From DATAOG01 sp963798075 (lineage in GTDB: Bacteria; Pseudomonadota; Alphaproteobacteria; Geminicoccales; Geminicoccaceae), in NCBI GenBank assembly GCA_963798075.1, contig CAWCRU010000040.1, forward strand, positions 1 through 64,000: a stretch of 64,000 bases of DNA, written 5' to 3'. Made by a program: the position numbers and the translations under genes. How positions within the stretch are numbered: position 1 is the stretch's first letter; each line of letters opens with the position of its first letter. This document shows, one piece after another, positions 17,588-26,784 of the stretch. Under the pieces are notes generated by a model. That model saw only the letters and a list, made by a program, of their open reading frames with translations, was not told the DNA's origin and searched no databases.

Positions 17588-18490
17588 ATGCGCCGCCACG
17601 ACGTCATCGCGTTCTGCCTGGTCGGGGTCTGGTTCTCCAGTGGTTGCGATCTCGGCACCATGTTAGACCAGGATGGCAATCTGCGCGAGACTACCACCTA
17701 CCGGGCCTCCTACCAGGATACGCTGCTCGACGTGGCCCGTAAGTTCGGTCTCGGCTATGTCGAGATGGTCGCGGCCAATCCGGGCACCGATCCGTGGCTG
17801 CCCGGCGAAGGCGCCAACCTCGTGTTGCCGACCATCCATCTCATGCCGGATGTCGAGCCGCAAGGCATCGTCATCAACCTTGCCGACATGCGCCTCTACT
17901 ACTTCGAGACGCCGGATGCGCCGCCCCGCTCCTACCCGATCGGGATCGGCCGCGACGGCCTGTTGACGCCGGTCGGCACGACCGAGGTCGTGCGCAAGAC
18001 CAAGGACCCGACCTGGCGGCCGACCGCGCGCATGCGTGCCGAGCATCCGGAGTATCCCGAGGCGGTGCCGCCCGGTCCCGACAATCCCATGGGCGATCGC
18101 GCCATGTATCTGGGCTGGCCGCTCTATGCGATCCACGGCACCAACAAGCCCTGGGGGGTCGGCCGGCGGGTCAGCAGCGGCTGCATCCGGATGTATCCGG
18201 AGGATGTCGAGGCGCTCTACGATCTGGTCCCGATCGGCACCAAGGTCACGGTGATCGATCAGCCGATCAAGCTCGGCTGGATCGACGGCCAGCTGTTCAT
18301 GGAAGCGCATCCGACCCAGGAGCAGAGCGACGAGCTCGAGGCCTTGGGCCGCTTCGACCCGGTCCTGCCGAGCAGCGTCGTCGATCAGGTCCTGGCGGCG
18401 GCGGGCACCGAGGCGGCGCGCCTCGACTGGAGCCGAATCCGCGAGGCGACGGTCGAGCGGCGCGGCTACCCCGTGCAGGTGAGCCGCTGA
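17588..18490 (+). CDS. L,D-transpeptidase lipoprotein with LysM-like domain (ErfK/YbiS type)
   Basis: 300 residues from the ATG at 17588; an ATG at 17558 would add ten charged residues in front of the lipoprotein signal, so the shorter form is preferred. Lipobox ends at Cys20 (VWFSSGC). Residues about 38-84 form a LysM-like peptidoglycan-binding unit (LLDVARKFGLGYVEMVAANPG). The YkuD domain has His183 and Cys199 in HGTNKPWGVGRRVSSGC. Enzymes of this layout (ErfK, YbiS, YcfS) join Braun-type lipoprotein to peptidoglycan in E. coli. An Lpp-like lipoprotein is encoded 500 bp away. Confidence 0.9.
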   Translation: MRRHDVIAFCLVGVWFSSGCDLGTMLDQDGNLRETTTYRASYQDTLLDVARKFGLGYVEMVAANPGTDPWLPGEGANLVLPTIHLMPDVEPQGIVINLADMRLYYFETPDAPPRSYPIGIGRDGLLTPVGTTEVVRKTKDPTWRPTARMRAEHPEYPEAVPPGPDNPMGDRAMYLGWPLYAIHGTNKPWGVGRRVSSGCIRMYPEDVEALYDLVPIGTKVTVIDQPIKLGWIDGQLFMEAHPTQEQSDELEALGRFDPVLPSSVVDQVLAAAGTEAARLDWSRIREATVERRGYPVQVSR

Positions 18491-18790
18491 CCCGATCGCG
18501 GCGCGACCCGGGAGTTGGGCCCCCTCAGCGAGCGCCAGCGCCGCGGCTCCCCCCGTGCAAGCGAGCCGCCGACCCGATCGCGGCGCGGACCGGGAGGCGC
18601 GTCCCCTGCGCGAGCGCAAGCGCCGCGGCTCCTCCCGTGCAAGCGAGCCGCCGACCCGATCGCGGCGCGACCCGGGAGATGGGTCCCCTCAGCGAGCGCC
18701 AGCGCCGCGGCTCCCCCCGTGCAAGTGAGCCGCTGACCGATCGCGGCGCAACCCGGGAGGTGGGCCCCCTCAGCGAGCGGCAGCGCCGCA
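18461..18790. repeat. Four tandem copies of an 81-82 bp unit from the 3' end of the transpeptidase gene
   Basis: Copies begin at about 18461, 18542, 18624 and 18706, each opening CGCGGCT and running through CCGTGCA, GAGCCGC, GATCGCGGCGC, CCTCAGCGAGCG and CAGCGC. The first copy includes the last nine codons and the stop of the L,D-transpeptidase; the last trails off near 18790. The 492 bp between the transpeptidase and the next gene hold this array and, from 18791 to 18982, nothing recognisable. Confidence 0.85.
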
Positions 18791-18982
18791 CGACCGACGC
18801 TGATCGGCGCGCTGCAGCGCCCCAACCCTGCCGTCCGGCCCGCCGCGCCTGACCGCGACCAGCGCCCGCGTCGACAACGGGGCGCCCGCACCGATCAGGA
18901 CGCCCCAGCGATCCTCAACGAAACCTCGGCGGCCCGGTTCGGTCCGGTCTGGAGTGGCCGGACCACCGGGCATCGGCCAAGG

Positions 18983-19258
18983 CTACTTGCGCAGCGACTG
19001 CTGCATCATGCGGTCCTGCCGCTCCATCGCCATCTGCGCGTTCGAGGCGGCGTCGGCGGCATCGGTCGCGGCCTTTTCAGCCCGGTCGGCCGCCTGCGCG
19101 GCACGGTCGGCGGCGGCTTGGGCGTTCGAGGCTTCGGTCCGCGCCTGCTCGAGCATAGCGCGGTCGGAGTCGCTCATCTGCGATGCGCAAGCCGACATCA
19201 GAGCGGTCATCCCGACGATCAGCATGCCGACGCGGAACCTTTGTGAGAATCTGCTCAT
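18983..19258 (-). CDS. Lpp/OprI-like alanine-zipper lipoprotein with C-terminal Lys
   Basis: 91 residues. Lipobox LMSAC puts the lipidated Cys at residue 24. The mature part is a continuous coiled coil of Ala-rich heptads (AQAAADRAAQAADRAEKAA, DAADAASNAQMAM), ending QQSLRK. E. coli Lpp ends in YRK and its final Lys is joined to peptidoglycan by L,D-transpeptidases; the ending here and the neighbouring transpeptidase suggest the same. AGAGGG precedes the ATG. Unlinked OprI-type function is the alternative. Confidence 0.8.
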   Translation of the reverse strand: MSRFSQRFRVGMLIVGMTALMSACASQMSDSDRAMLEQARTEASNAQAAADRAAQAADRAEKAATDAADAASNAQMAMERQDRMMQQSLRK

Positions 19259-19389
19259 CGATCCCTCTTTCTGGTCATCATTGGTTGAGCCCGCCTATGT
19301 TAGACAAGAGCAATGGTAAATGAAATGACAATCTGGCCGATTTTCTCCTGCCGGCCATGCCCCGGCCGCCGCCGCCCCGGGCGGCCGGC

Positions 19390-19950
19390 CTACCAGAAGC
19401 GCACCGGCCCGGTGTCGACGTGGACGAAGTCGGACTCCGGATAATAGCCGACCCCGCCCAGCCCGAGCAGGATCGCGGCATCGCGCAGCTCCGTCAGCGC
19501 CACGCCGGGCATGCGGATGTCGATCGCCATGCCGCGCATGTGAAAGCTGGTCTTCGACACCCGCGTGCTGCGCGCCGCGAGCATGGCGTTGGTCGCCGGG
19601 CAGCGATAGCCGGAGATCACGTGGATCGGTCGGTCGTAGGCCAGCTGGTGCCGCAGCCGGTTCAGAAGGTCGAGCAGCCCGGGATCGATCCCGAAGACCT
19701 CCCCGGTGCGGAAATCGCGCAGCTCGTAGTCGATCTTCTGCAGCTCCGCCGCCAGATAGCGACCGTCCTGCCAATAGACCGCGGTCAGCCTCTCGCCGGT
19801 GTGGATGTTGTCGAAGCTGAGCTCGCGCATGACGCCCGCAGCGGCCGCCGGCGGCGCCGCACCGAAGATCAGGCGGCCGCCCGCGGCGAGCGCGAGACCG
19901 AGCATATGGCGGCGATCCAAGGCGACGCGGTGGGTCCGACGGACGGGCAT
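19390..19950 (-). CDS. DUF882/YcbK-family M15 peptidase-like protein
   Basis: 186 residues. The N-terminus (LDRRHMLGLALAAGG) looks like a twin-arginine-type export signal. The metal-site motifs of the DUF882/M15 fold are SGYRCPATNAML, SFHMRGMAIDIRMPG and DFVHVDTGPVRFW, supplying His, Asp and His. E. coli YcbK (MepK) cleaves 3-3 peptidoglycan crosslinks made by L,D-transpeptidases, which fits the two transpeptidases upstream. The usual family length is preserved. Confidence 0.88.
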   Translation of the reverse strand: MPVRRTHRVALDRRHMLGLALAAGGRLIFGAAPPAAAAGVMRELSFDNIHTGERLTAVYWQDGRYLAAELQKIDYELRDFRTGEVFGIDPGLLDLLNRLRHQLAYDRPIHVISGYRCPATNAMLAARSTRVSKTSFHMRGMAIDIRMPGVALTELRDAAILLGLGGVGYYPESDFVHVDTGPVRFW

Positions 19951-20252
19951 CTCTGACCTCCCTGAGCGTTTTTCCGGCCGGTGCCGCTCTCATGGCGGCG
20001 ACGCCGCGCGCCCGCGGCCCCCGCCTGAGCCGCGAACCAGCGCCGGCCAGCCTGTTTTGCCATGGGCCGGGCGCCCCGGTCGAGCCCGCCAGCACGGCCG
20101 CGCGGGCGCGACGGGTCGCTTTCCCGCCAATACCAACTGTGTTACGTGTTGAATGCAAGCCTGCGAGCGGCACTTCTGAGGTGCCTTTCCGACCGGCGCC
20201 CTCGATCAGGGCGGCGACCGGGAGAAGCAGACTCCTCACTTCGGAGACGACG
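19951..20252. other. Intergenic region between divergent DUF882 and ethanolamine permease genes
   Basis: 302 bp expected to carry both promoters. A moderately AT-richer stretch (CCAATACCAACTGTGTTACG, 20131-20150) and a small palindrome GGCAC TTCTGA GGTGCC near 20169 are the only notable sites. No gene is supported here. Confidence 0.3.
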
Positions 20253-21770
20253 ATGGCCAGTCAGGACCAGCAGGGCGGCGTCCGCTACGTCGAGGTCGGC
20301 GCCGAGTATTTCGAGAAGCGCGGCCTGCGCCGCTATGCCGGGGTCTGGTCGCTGTGGGCGCTGGGCGTCGGCGCGGTCATCTCGGGCGACTTCTTCGGCT
20401 GGAACTTCGGGCTCACCTCGGGCGGCTTCGGCGGCCTCCTGATCGCGACCGTGATCATCACGGTGATGTATCTGGGCTTGTGCTACTCGATCGCCGAGAT
20501 GTCGCCGGCCCTGCCGCACACCGGCGGCGCCTACTCCTTCGGGCGCTCGGCGATGGGCCCCTGGGGCGGCTTCCTGACCGGCCTCGGCGAGAACATCGAA
20601 TACGTGCTCACGCCGGCGGTGATCGTGGTCGGCATCGGCGGCTATCTGGGTGCCATCTTCGGCACCCCGGACGGCTTCGCACCGGTCTGGTGGGCGCTCT
20701 CCTACGTGGTCTTCGTCGGCCTCAACATCTGGGGCGTCGAGCTGTCGTTCCGGTTCACGATCCTGATCACCTTCGTGGCGCTGGCGATCCTGTTGGTGTT
20801 CTACATAGGCGCGCTGCCGCACTTCGACTTCAATCTCTACGCGCTCAATATCGGGGTCGATCCGGAGGGCGCGCCGGTCGCGCTCGAGCAGGGCGGCGGC
20901 CCCTGGCTGCCGAGGGGGCTGTTCGGGATCGCCGCGGCCCTGCCGTTCGCGATCTGGTTCTATCTCGCGATCGAGGAGCTGCCGCTCGCCGCCGAGGAGT
21001 CGCACGCCCCCCAGCGCGACATGCCCAAGGGCATCCTCTACGGCATCCTGACGCTGATCATCGCCGCCTTCCTCACCCTCTTTTTGAACGCCGGCATCGC
21101 GCCCGGCTCGTTCGAGGTCGGCGCCTCGAATGAGCCCCTGTTCCTCGGCTTCAAGACCATCTTCGGCGAGGGCATGGGCAGCAAGGTTCTGGCGCTGATC
21201 GCGGTCGCCGGCCTGATCGCGAGCTTCCACACGATCATCTACGCCTATGGCCGCAACATCTACTCGCTCTCGCGCGCGGGCTACCTGCCGCACTGGCTCT
21301 CGATCACCCACGGCGAGCGCAGGACGCCGCACGTGGCGCTCATCGTCGGCGCCGTGATCGGCTTCGTGGTCGCCTGCCTGATCCAGTACTCGAGCGCGCT
21401 GTTCGGCGGCTTCCCGGTCGGCGGCGTGCTGCTCAACATGGCGGTCTTCGGCGCGGTCATCTCCTATGCGATGCAGATGCTGGCGTTCATCCTCTTGCGC
21501 CGGAACCTGCCCAACATCGAGCGGCCCTACGTCAGCGCCCTCGGCACGAACGGCGCCTGGGCGGCCCTGGTCATCGCCCTGGTCACGCTCTTGTTCCTGT
21601 TCCTCAACCCCGACTACCGGGTCGGCGTGGTCGGCTGCGCGATCTGGTACGGCCTCGCGGTCATCTACTTCGGGGTCTACGCGCGCAAATACATGGTCCG
21701 CTCGCCCGAAGAGGAGTTCGCGCTCGAGGAGCTGCGCAAGGAGGCCGCCCGCCGCAGCGGAGGGCTTTGA
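20253..21770 (+). CDS. eat: Ethanolamine permease (APC superfamily)
   Basis: 505 residues with about 12 membrane helices. Starts MASQDQQGGVRYVEVGAEYFEKRGL, then GVWSLWALGVGAVISGDFFGWNFGL, the conserved opening of bacterial ethanolamine permeases. Further conserved segments are AEMSPALPHTGGAYSFGRSA, LAIEELPLAAEES and FHTIIYAYGRNIYSLSRAG. It imports ethanolamine across the inner membrane, as a nitrogen source where a lyase or oxidase exists; none is in the window. GGAGA lies eight nt before the ATG. Confidence 0.88.
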   Translation: MASQDQQGGVRYVEVGAEYFEKRGLRRYAGVWSLWALGVGAVISGDFFGWNFGLTSGGFGGLLIATVIITVMYLGLCYSIAEMSPALPHTGGAYSFGRSAMGPWGGFLTGLGENIEYVLTPAVIVVGIGGYLGAIFGTPDGFAPVWWALSYVVFVGLNIWGVELSFRFTILITFVALAILLVFYIGALPHFDFNLYALNIGVDPEGAPVALEQGGGPWLPRGLFGIAAALPFAIWFYLAIEELPLAAEESHAPQRDMPKGILYGILTLIIAAFLTLFLNAGIAPGSFEVGASNEPLFLGFKTIFGEGMGSKVLALIAVAGLIASFHTIIYAYGRNIYSLSRAGYLPHWLSITHGERRTPHVALIVGAVIGFVVACLIQYSSALFGGFPVGGVLLNMAVFGAVISYAMQMLAFILLRRNLPNIERPYVSALGTNGAWAALVIALVTLLFLFLNPDYRVGVVGCAIWYGLAVIYFGVYARKYMVRSPEEEFALEELRKEAARRSGGL

Positions 21771-21962
21771 GGACCACCTCGGCCCGGAACAGGTCGCGGA
21801 AGGTCTGCCGTGGTCAGCAGCCGGGCCGCGGTGAGGAAGGCTTCGTAGGTGAGCTGACAGCGCGCGAAATCGGCCGGCAGTTCGGCCACGCCGATCAGGC
21901 GGCGGCGCGCCGCGAGGATCCCGCAGGTGCGGGGCGGGTCTGCGGCCTCCGGGCGCCGGACA

Positions 21963-22796
21963 TCAGGCACCGGCTGCGGTCCCGTCGCCAACCCGGGACC
22001 AGCCTTCGGGGCCCCGTTGGAACCGTTCCGTCTCCGCCACGACGAAGTCGCCCAACTCGCCGTCCCAGATCAGCGTCTCGATCGCGATCGCCCGCCGCTC
22101 GATCCGGATGACGTTATAGGCATTGAGCTCGCCGCGGCGGCGCGACGAGGTGGCGGTGCCCGCCTGGACCAGCAGCGCCGAGTAGCCGGCGATCCGATAG
22201 CGCACGGCGCTGGCGCTGCGGCGGCTGACGTGCAGATGGCCGGACAGGACCATGTCGACGCCACAGCGCGCGAAGCCCGCCATCGCCATGTCGGCGCGGC
22301 CGACGAGGCCCCGGCGGTCCTGGCCTGCCGGCAGATCGAACGGATGATGGATCACGACGATGCGCGTCCTGTCCTTGCCGGAGGCCTCGAGCCTGGCGCA
22401 GCCGCGCGCGACCTGCAGCCGGTTGATGCGGCCGTTCTTGATGACGAGCGAGCGGGCGGTGTTGATGCCCAGGATCGCGATCTCGGCATCGGCGAAAAAC
22501 GGCTCCAGATCGGCGCTGATGTAGCGGCGATAGTTCGCGAGCGGGCGCAGCCAGCGCGAGGCGACGTCGTAGAGCGGCACGTCATGATTGCCGGGCACGA
22601 CGATCTGGGGCGACGGCAGGCTGTCGAGGAAGTGGCGTGCCGCGGCAAATTCCCGCCGGCTCGCGCGTTGCGTCAGATCGCCCGAGACGACGACGACATC
22701 GGGTCCGGCCTCATGGACCCTGCACCTCAGGGCGGGCAGCACGGCAGGGTCCAGCCGGCCGAAATGCAGATCCGAGATATGGGCAAGCGTGCGCAA
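21963..22796 (-). CDS. Metallophosphoesterase (CpdA/Icc-like)
   Basis: 277 residues. The five calcineurin-type metal motifs are in order: DLHFG near residue 9, GDLTQ, GNHDV, HHPF and GHLH. This is the cyclic-nucleotide/class III phosphodiesterase subgroup; the substrate is not settled by sequence. It follows the lipid kinase gene on the same strand with a 17-nt gap and is probably co-transcribed with it. Confidence 0.87.
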   Translation of the reverse strand: MRTLAHISDLHFGRLDPAVLPALRCRVHEAGPDVVVVSGDLTQRASRREFAAARHFLDSLPSPQIVVPGNHDVPLYDVASRWLRPLANYRRYISADLEPFFADAEIAILGINTARSLVIKNGRINRLQVARGCARLEASGKDRTRIVVIHHPFDLPAGQDRRGLVGRADMAMAGFARCGVDMVLSGHLHVSRRSASAVRYRIAGYSALLVQAGTATSSRRRGELNAYNVIRIERRAIAIETLIWDGELGDFVVAETERFQRGPEGWSRVGDGTAAGA

Positions 22797-22813
22797 GGCC
22801 CGCGATCCCGCCG

Positions 22814-23749
22814 TCAGGCCGGGGGTGCGGTGGCCCCGCCGGCCGGCACGATGACGCCGAGCGCGCCCGGCCGGCTGCGGTAGTGAAGCGGGCTCTCAAG
22901 CACCGTCACTTCCCCGTCGCGGGCCACGCGCAGGTGTCTTGCCCTGGTCGACAGCCGACATTCCTGCGCCTCATGGGTTGCGAACTCGGCGGTGGGGACG
23001 CGCCCGAGCAGCGCCTGCAGCGCCAGGAGCAGAAGCTTTGCCCGGCCGGCCGGCGGAGCGCAGCAGATCCATAACCGGCCGCCGTCGAGGCGGGCGCGAG
23101 CGCCGATGCGAGAGCCCTCGAGCTCGTAACGGTTGTTGCCGATGAAGACGAAGGCCGTCGCATCGACCGGGTGCTCGCGCAAATCCACCTCCAGGCCGAC
23201 ATGGATCGGCGCGTAGCGCCCGAGGATGGTCAAAGATGCGCGAGCGAACGCCAGCCATTTGCCGGTGTCGCCGCTCTGCAGGGCCTCCCGCTCGCCCACC
23301 AGGGCGGGATAGATCCCGAGGCTCGAATTGTTCAAGAAGGGGTGGCCATTGATCTCGCCGACATCGATGCGGGCGAGCTTGCCGGTGAACAGGTTCGCGA
23401 TCGCGCCGTCGAGCTCCATCGGGATCCCGAGGTCGGTGGCGAAATGGTTGAGCGTGCCGAGCGGCAGGATGCCGAGCGCGTGCTCGGTGCCGACGAGCGC
23501 AGCCGCGACCGCGCTCAACGTGCCATCGCCGCCGCCGGCGACGACGGGCTGGCTGCCCTCGGCCACCGCGCGCCGCGCGAGGTCCGGGAGCTCGCTGCCA
23601 TCTTGGGCAAGGAGGATGCGCGCCTTGGCGCCGTTGCGGGCAAACAGGGCGTCGATCCGGTCCTGCGCCTCCAGGGCCTGCTCGGAGCCCGCCGTGGCAT
23701 TGAGGATGCAGGTGACGACGGCCGAACGGACGAGCGGATGGTCTTTCAT
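22814..23749 (-). CDS. Diacylglycerol kinase family lipid kinase (YegS-like)
   Basis: 311 residues. The nucleotide-binding motif VAGGGDGTLSAVA and the following ILPLGTLNHFATDLGIP are the DAGK catalytic signature. INGHPFLNNSSLGIYP and FVFIGNNRY define the C-terminal beta-rich domain. It phosphorylates diacylglycerol or a related lipid at the membrane. It is the first gene of a two-gene unit with the metallophosphoesterase. Confidence 0.88.
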   Translation of the reverse strand: MKDHPLVRSAVVTCILNATAGSEQALEAQDRIDALFARNGAKARILLAQDGSELPDLARRAVAEGSQPVVAGGGDGTLSAVAAALVGTEHALGILPLGTLNHFATDLGIPMELDGAIANLFTGKLARIDVGEINGHPFLNNSSLGIYPALVGEREALQSGDTGKWLAFARASLTILGRYAPIHVGLEVDLREHPVDATAFVFIGNNRYELEGSRIGARARLDGGRLWICCAPPAGRAKLLLLALQALLGRVPTAEFATHEAQECRLSTRARHLRVARDGEVTVLESPLHYRSRPGALGVIVPAGGATAPPA

Positions 23750-24009
23750 GGCCCTACCTAAACCGCCATCCGTCCGTCCCGTTCCGCCGGCCGCCGGCGG
23801 CCATGCAGCGCGGGCTGGAATCGAGCCCGCGGGTCACCCAGATAGTCCTCTTGGTCGCGATCGCCGCCCGTCCGATCGGGTGCCGGCGGCACGCGACGAA
23901 GCTATGCGAAGAGCGGCCGGTCGTGCTATGCGCAGATCGGTCCTCACGAGGGAGCGGTGATCGCGTGGCGGTGCAGGGCTCGACCCAGGGCTCGACCCCG
24001 GGGTCGACC

Positions 24010-26763
24010 ATGAATGGCGAGGCGCGCTGGCAACCAGCGGCGGTCGCGGAAGCACCGGCGGCGCGGCCCGCGCGCCCGGGGCAGGGCTTCCTTGCGCGCT
24101 TCACGAACCGCGGCGGCCACGAGCTGCCGCGGACCGCCTTCGGCTTCCTGCTCCAGTTCGGCCTGCCGCAGCAGCTCATGCTCCTGCTGCTGACCGCGGC
24201 CTCGCTCCCGATCTACTACGCCTCGCTCGACCTGCCCAAGCAGATCGTCGACAAGGCGCTCGGCGGCAAGCCCGCCGATTTCCCGCGCAGCGTCACCTTC
24301 GCCGGCATCGACTTCGGCAGCTATCCGCAGCTCCACTATCTGGCCTTCCTGTCCGGCCTGTTCCTGCTGACGGTGCTGATCAACGGCGGCTTCAAATACG
24401 CCATCAACGTCTACAAAGGGCGTCTTGGCGAGGGCCTCCTGCGCCTGTTGCGCCAGGAGCTCCTGAGCCGCGTGCTGCGCTTCCCCCTGCCCCACTTCCG
24501 CAGGATCTCCCAGGGCGAGCTGATCGCCATGGTGACGGGCGAGGTCGAGGCGCTGGGCGGCTATTTCGGCGATGCGATCGTCACGCCTGCGTTCCAGGCG
24601 GGCCTCCTGATGACGGCGCTGGGCTTCATCTTCGCCCAGGACATGACCATGGGTCTGGCCGCGGTCGCCCTGTATCCGATCCAGGCCTGGCTGATCCCCA
24701 AGATGCAGCGCAAGGTCAACCGCCTCGGCCGCGAGCGGGTGCGCGAGGTCCGCCACCTGTCGCAGCGCATCGGCGAGGTCACCAGCGTGATCGAGGCCGT
24801 CCACGTCAACTACACCGACCAGATCCAGCTCGACACCTTCGCCAGCCACCTCGGCCGCATCCTCGACATCCGCTACGACATTTACAAGAAGAAGTTCTTC
24901 ATCAAGTTCCTCAACAACTTCATCGCGCAGCTGACCCCTTTCTTCTTCCTGTCGATCGGCGGCTATCTGGTGCTGCGCGGCCATCTGACGCTCGGCTCCC
25001 TGGTCGGCGTGCTGGCCGCCTACAAGGACCTGGCGCCGCCCTGGAAGGAGCTGCTCGACTTCTACCAGAGCCAGCAGGACGCGCGCATCAAGTACGACCA
25101 GCTGATCACCCAGTTCGACCCCGGCGGCCTGCGCCCGCCGTTCGCGACCGAGGTCGAGGCGGCCGAACGCTTCGGCGACAACGCGCCGATCAAGGGCGAC
25201 GTCGAGGCCCAGGAGCTCGGGCTCGAGGAGGACGGGCTGGTCAGCGTCGAGCAGCTGTCGGTCACGATCCCGGCCGGGCAGCATGTCGCGCTGGTCGACG
25301 CCGACGGCGGCGGCAGCCACCTGCTGGCGCGGACCTTCGCCCGGCTCGAGACCCCGAGCCACGGCAAGCTGCTGCTCGACGGCCAGGACCTGGGCCAGCT
25401 GCCGCGGGCCCTCTATACCCGGGCGGTCGCCTTCGTCGGAGCGCCGGCGCGCCTGGTCCAGGGCACGGTCGCCGACAACCTGCGCCAGCTGCTCGGCCCC
25501 GACCTCGGCAGGGTGAGCACCGAGAGCGTGCTGGCGGCGATCGAGCAGGTCGAGCTCGGCGACGATCTGTTCCGCTTCGGCCTGCGCGCGGTGATCGATC
25601 CGGCCCTGCATCCGGGCCTGGTCGAGGCGATCCTTGGCGCCCGCGCGCGGCTGCGCGAGCTGCTGGCGGCCGGCGACAATGCCGGTCTCGCCGAGCCGTT
25701 CGAGCGCGAGCGCTATCTCGCCAACGCGACCATCGGCGAGAACCTGCTGTTCGGCGCGCCGTCGACCGCCGAGCTCGACGGCCACGCCCTCGCCGCCCAT
25801 CCCTACGTCCGCCGGATCCTCAAGGAGACGGCGCTCGAGCAGCCCCTGATCGAGCTCGGCCGGACCGCCTGGCACAATCTTTCCGAGATCTTCGGCGACG
25901 TCCCGGTCCATCACCAGCTGGTGCAGGAGTTCAGCCCGATCCGGCCCGAGGAATTGACCCTCTACCGCCAGCAGCTGGCCGGGCTCGAAAAGACGGCGGG
26001 CGGCCGGCTCAACGCCGAGCAGCGGCGCATGCTGCTCAACCTCGCCCTCAACCTGACGCCGGCCCGCGACCGCCTGGTCGACCTGTCGGCGGACCTGACG
26101 GCGCAGCTTCTCCAGGCGCGCGAGCGGTTCGTCGCGGAGCTGCCCGCGACGATGGCGGGCGCGATCGAGTTCTTCGACCCGGAGCGCTACCTTTTGCAGC
26201 TCACCGTGCGCGACAACCTCGTGTTCGGGCGCATCCTCAGCCAGCACGCGCGCGCCGCCGAGCGGATCGAGCAGGTCATCGCCGCCCTCGCCGAGGACCA
26301 GGGCATCCGGCCGCTGGTGCTCGAGGCGGGCTTCGACTACACGGTCGGCATCGGCGGCAGCCAGCTGACCCCGCAGCAGCGCCAGAAGCTGGCGCTCGCC
26401 GCGGCGGCGCTGCGCCAGGCGCAGATCCTGGTCTGCGATGCGCCGACCCGCGATCTCCACCGCAGCGCCGCGACCACGGTCCTGACCCGCCTGCTCGAGA
26501 TCTACCGCGAGCGGACCGTGATCTGCGCCCTCGACGACGCCTCGCTGGCACCGCTGTTCGAGCGCGTCCTGACCCTCGGCCAGGGCCAGCTGCTCGAGGA
26601 CGGCTCGCCCGAGAGCGTCGCGGCCGCGACGACGGCCCGCCCGGCGCCTGCCGAGGATACCGACGCCGCCGCCGCCGATGCGGCCGCGGGCGATGCGGCT
26701 GAGGACGCCGACGCCGCACCGCCGTCGGAGGACGCGATGGAGCGGCTGCCGGCTGCCTCCTGA
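24010..26763 (+). CDS. ABC exporter-like membrane protein with degenerate ATPase domain
   Basis: 917 residues from the ATG at 24010. One transmembrane exporter domain (about 50-345) precedes a nucleotide-binding-like domain of about 500 residues, twice the usual size. The Walker A equivalent (430-437, DADGGGSH) lacks the lysine. The Walker B equivalent (about 806, ILVCDAPTRDLH) has Ala for the catalytic Glu. The signature is GIGGSQLTPQQRQ (about 780). The H-loop region ICALDDASLAPLF has no His. GTVADN (485), ATIGEN (572) and LTVRDN (730) look like three copies of the segment after the Q-loop. Acidic low-complexity tail. Probably no ATP hydrolysis; a structural or sensory role is inferred. Confidence 0.8.
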   Translation: MNGEARWQPAAVAEAPAARPARPGQGFLARFTNRGGHELPRTAFGFLLQFGLPQQLMLLLLTAASLPIYYASLDLPKQIVDKALGGKPADFPRSVTFAGIDFGSYPQLHYLAFLSGLFLLTVLINGGFKYAINVYKGRLGEGLLRLLRQELLSRVLRFPLPHFRRISQGELIAMVTGEVEALGGYFGDAIVTPAFQAGLLMTALGFIFAQDMTMGLAAVALYPIQAWLIPKMQRKVNRLGRERVREVRHLSQRIGEVTSVIEAVHVNYTDQIQLDTFASHLGRILDIRYDIYKKKFFIKFLNNFIAQLTPFFFLSIGGYLVLRGHLTLGSLVGVLAAYKDLAPPWKELLDFYQSQQDARIKYDQLITQFDPGGLRPPFATEVEAAERFGDNAPIKGDVEAQELGLEEDGLVSVEQLSVTIPAGQHVALVDADGGGSHLLARTFARLETPSHGKLLLDGQDLGQLPRALYTRAVAFVGAPARLVQGTVADNLRQLLGPDLGRVSTESVLAAIEQVELGDDLFRFGLRAVIDPALHPGLVEAILGARARLRELLAAGDNAGLAEPFERERYLANATIGENLLFGAPSTAELDGHALAAHPYVRRILKETALEQPLIELGRTAWHNLSEIFGDVPVHHQLVQEFSPIRPEELTLYRQQLAGLEKTAGGRLNAEQRRMLLNLALNLTPARDRLVDLSADLTAQLLQARERFVAELPATMAGAIEFFDPERYLLQLTVRDNLVFGRILSQHARAAERIEQVIAALAEDQGIRPLVLEAGFDYTVGIGGSQLTPQQRQKLALAAAALRQAQILVCDAPTRDLHRSAATTVLTRLLEIYRERTVICALDDASLAPLFERVLTLGQGQLLEDGSPESVAAATTARPAPAEDTDAAAADAAAGDAAEDADAAPPSEDAMERLPAAS

Positions 26764-26784
26764 CGGCCGGCGGCCGGGGGGTCC

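Noticed and set aside
21677..21991. 104-codon minus-strand frame after the ethanolamine permease
   Set aside because: Overlaps the permease and the phosphoesterase gene ends and has no recognisable domain, though its central part is less biased than most shadows.
23944..26460. 838-codon minus-strand open frame
   Set aside because: Antisense shadow of the ABC-like gene; no family motifs, and the plus strand shows a clear exporter domain.
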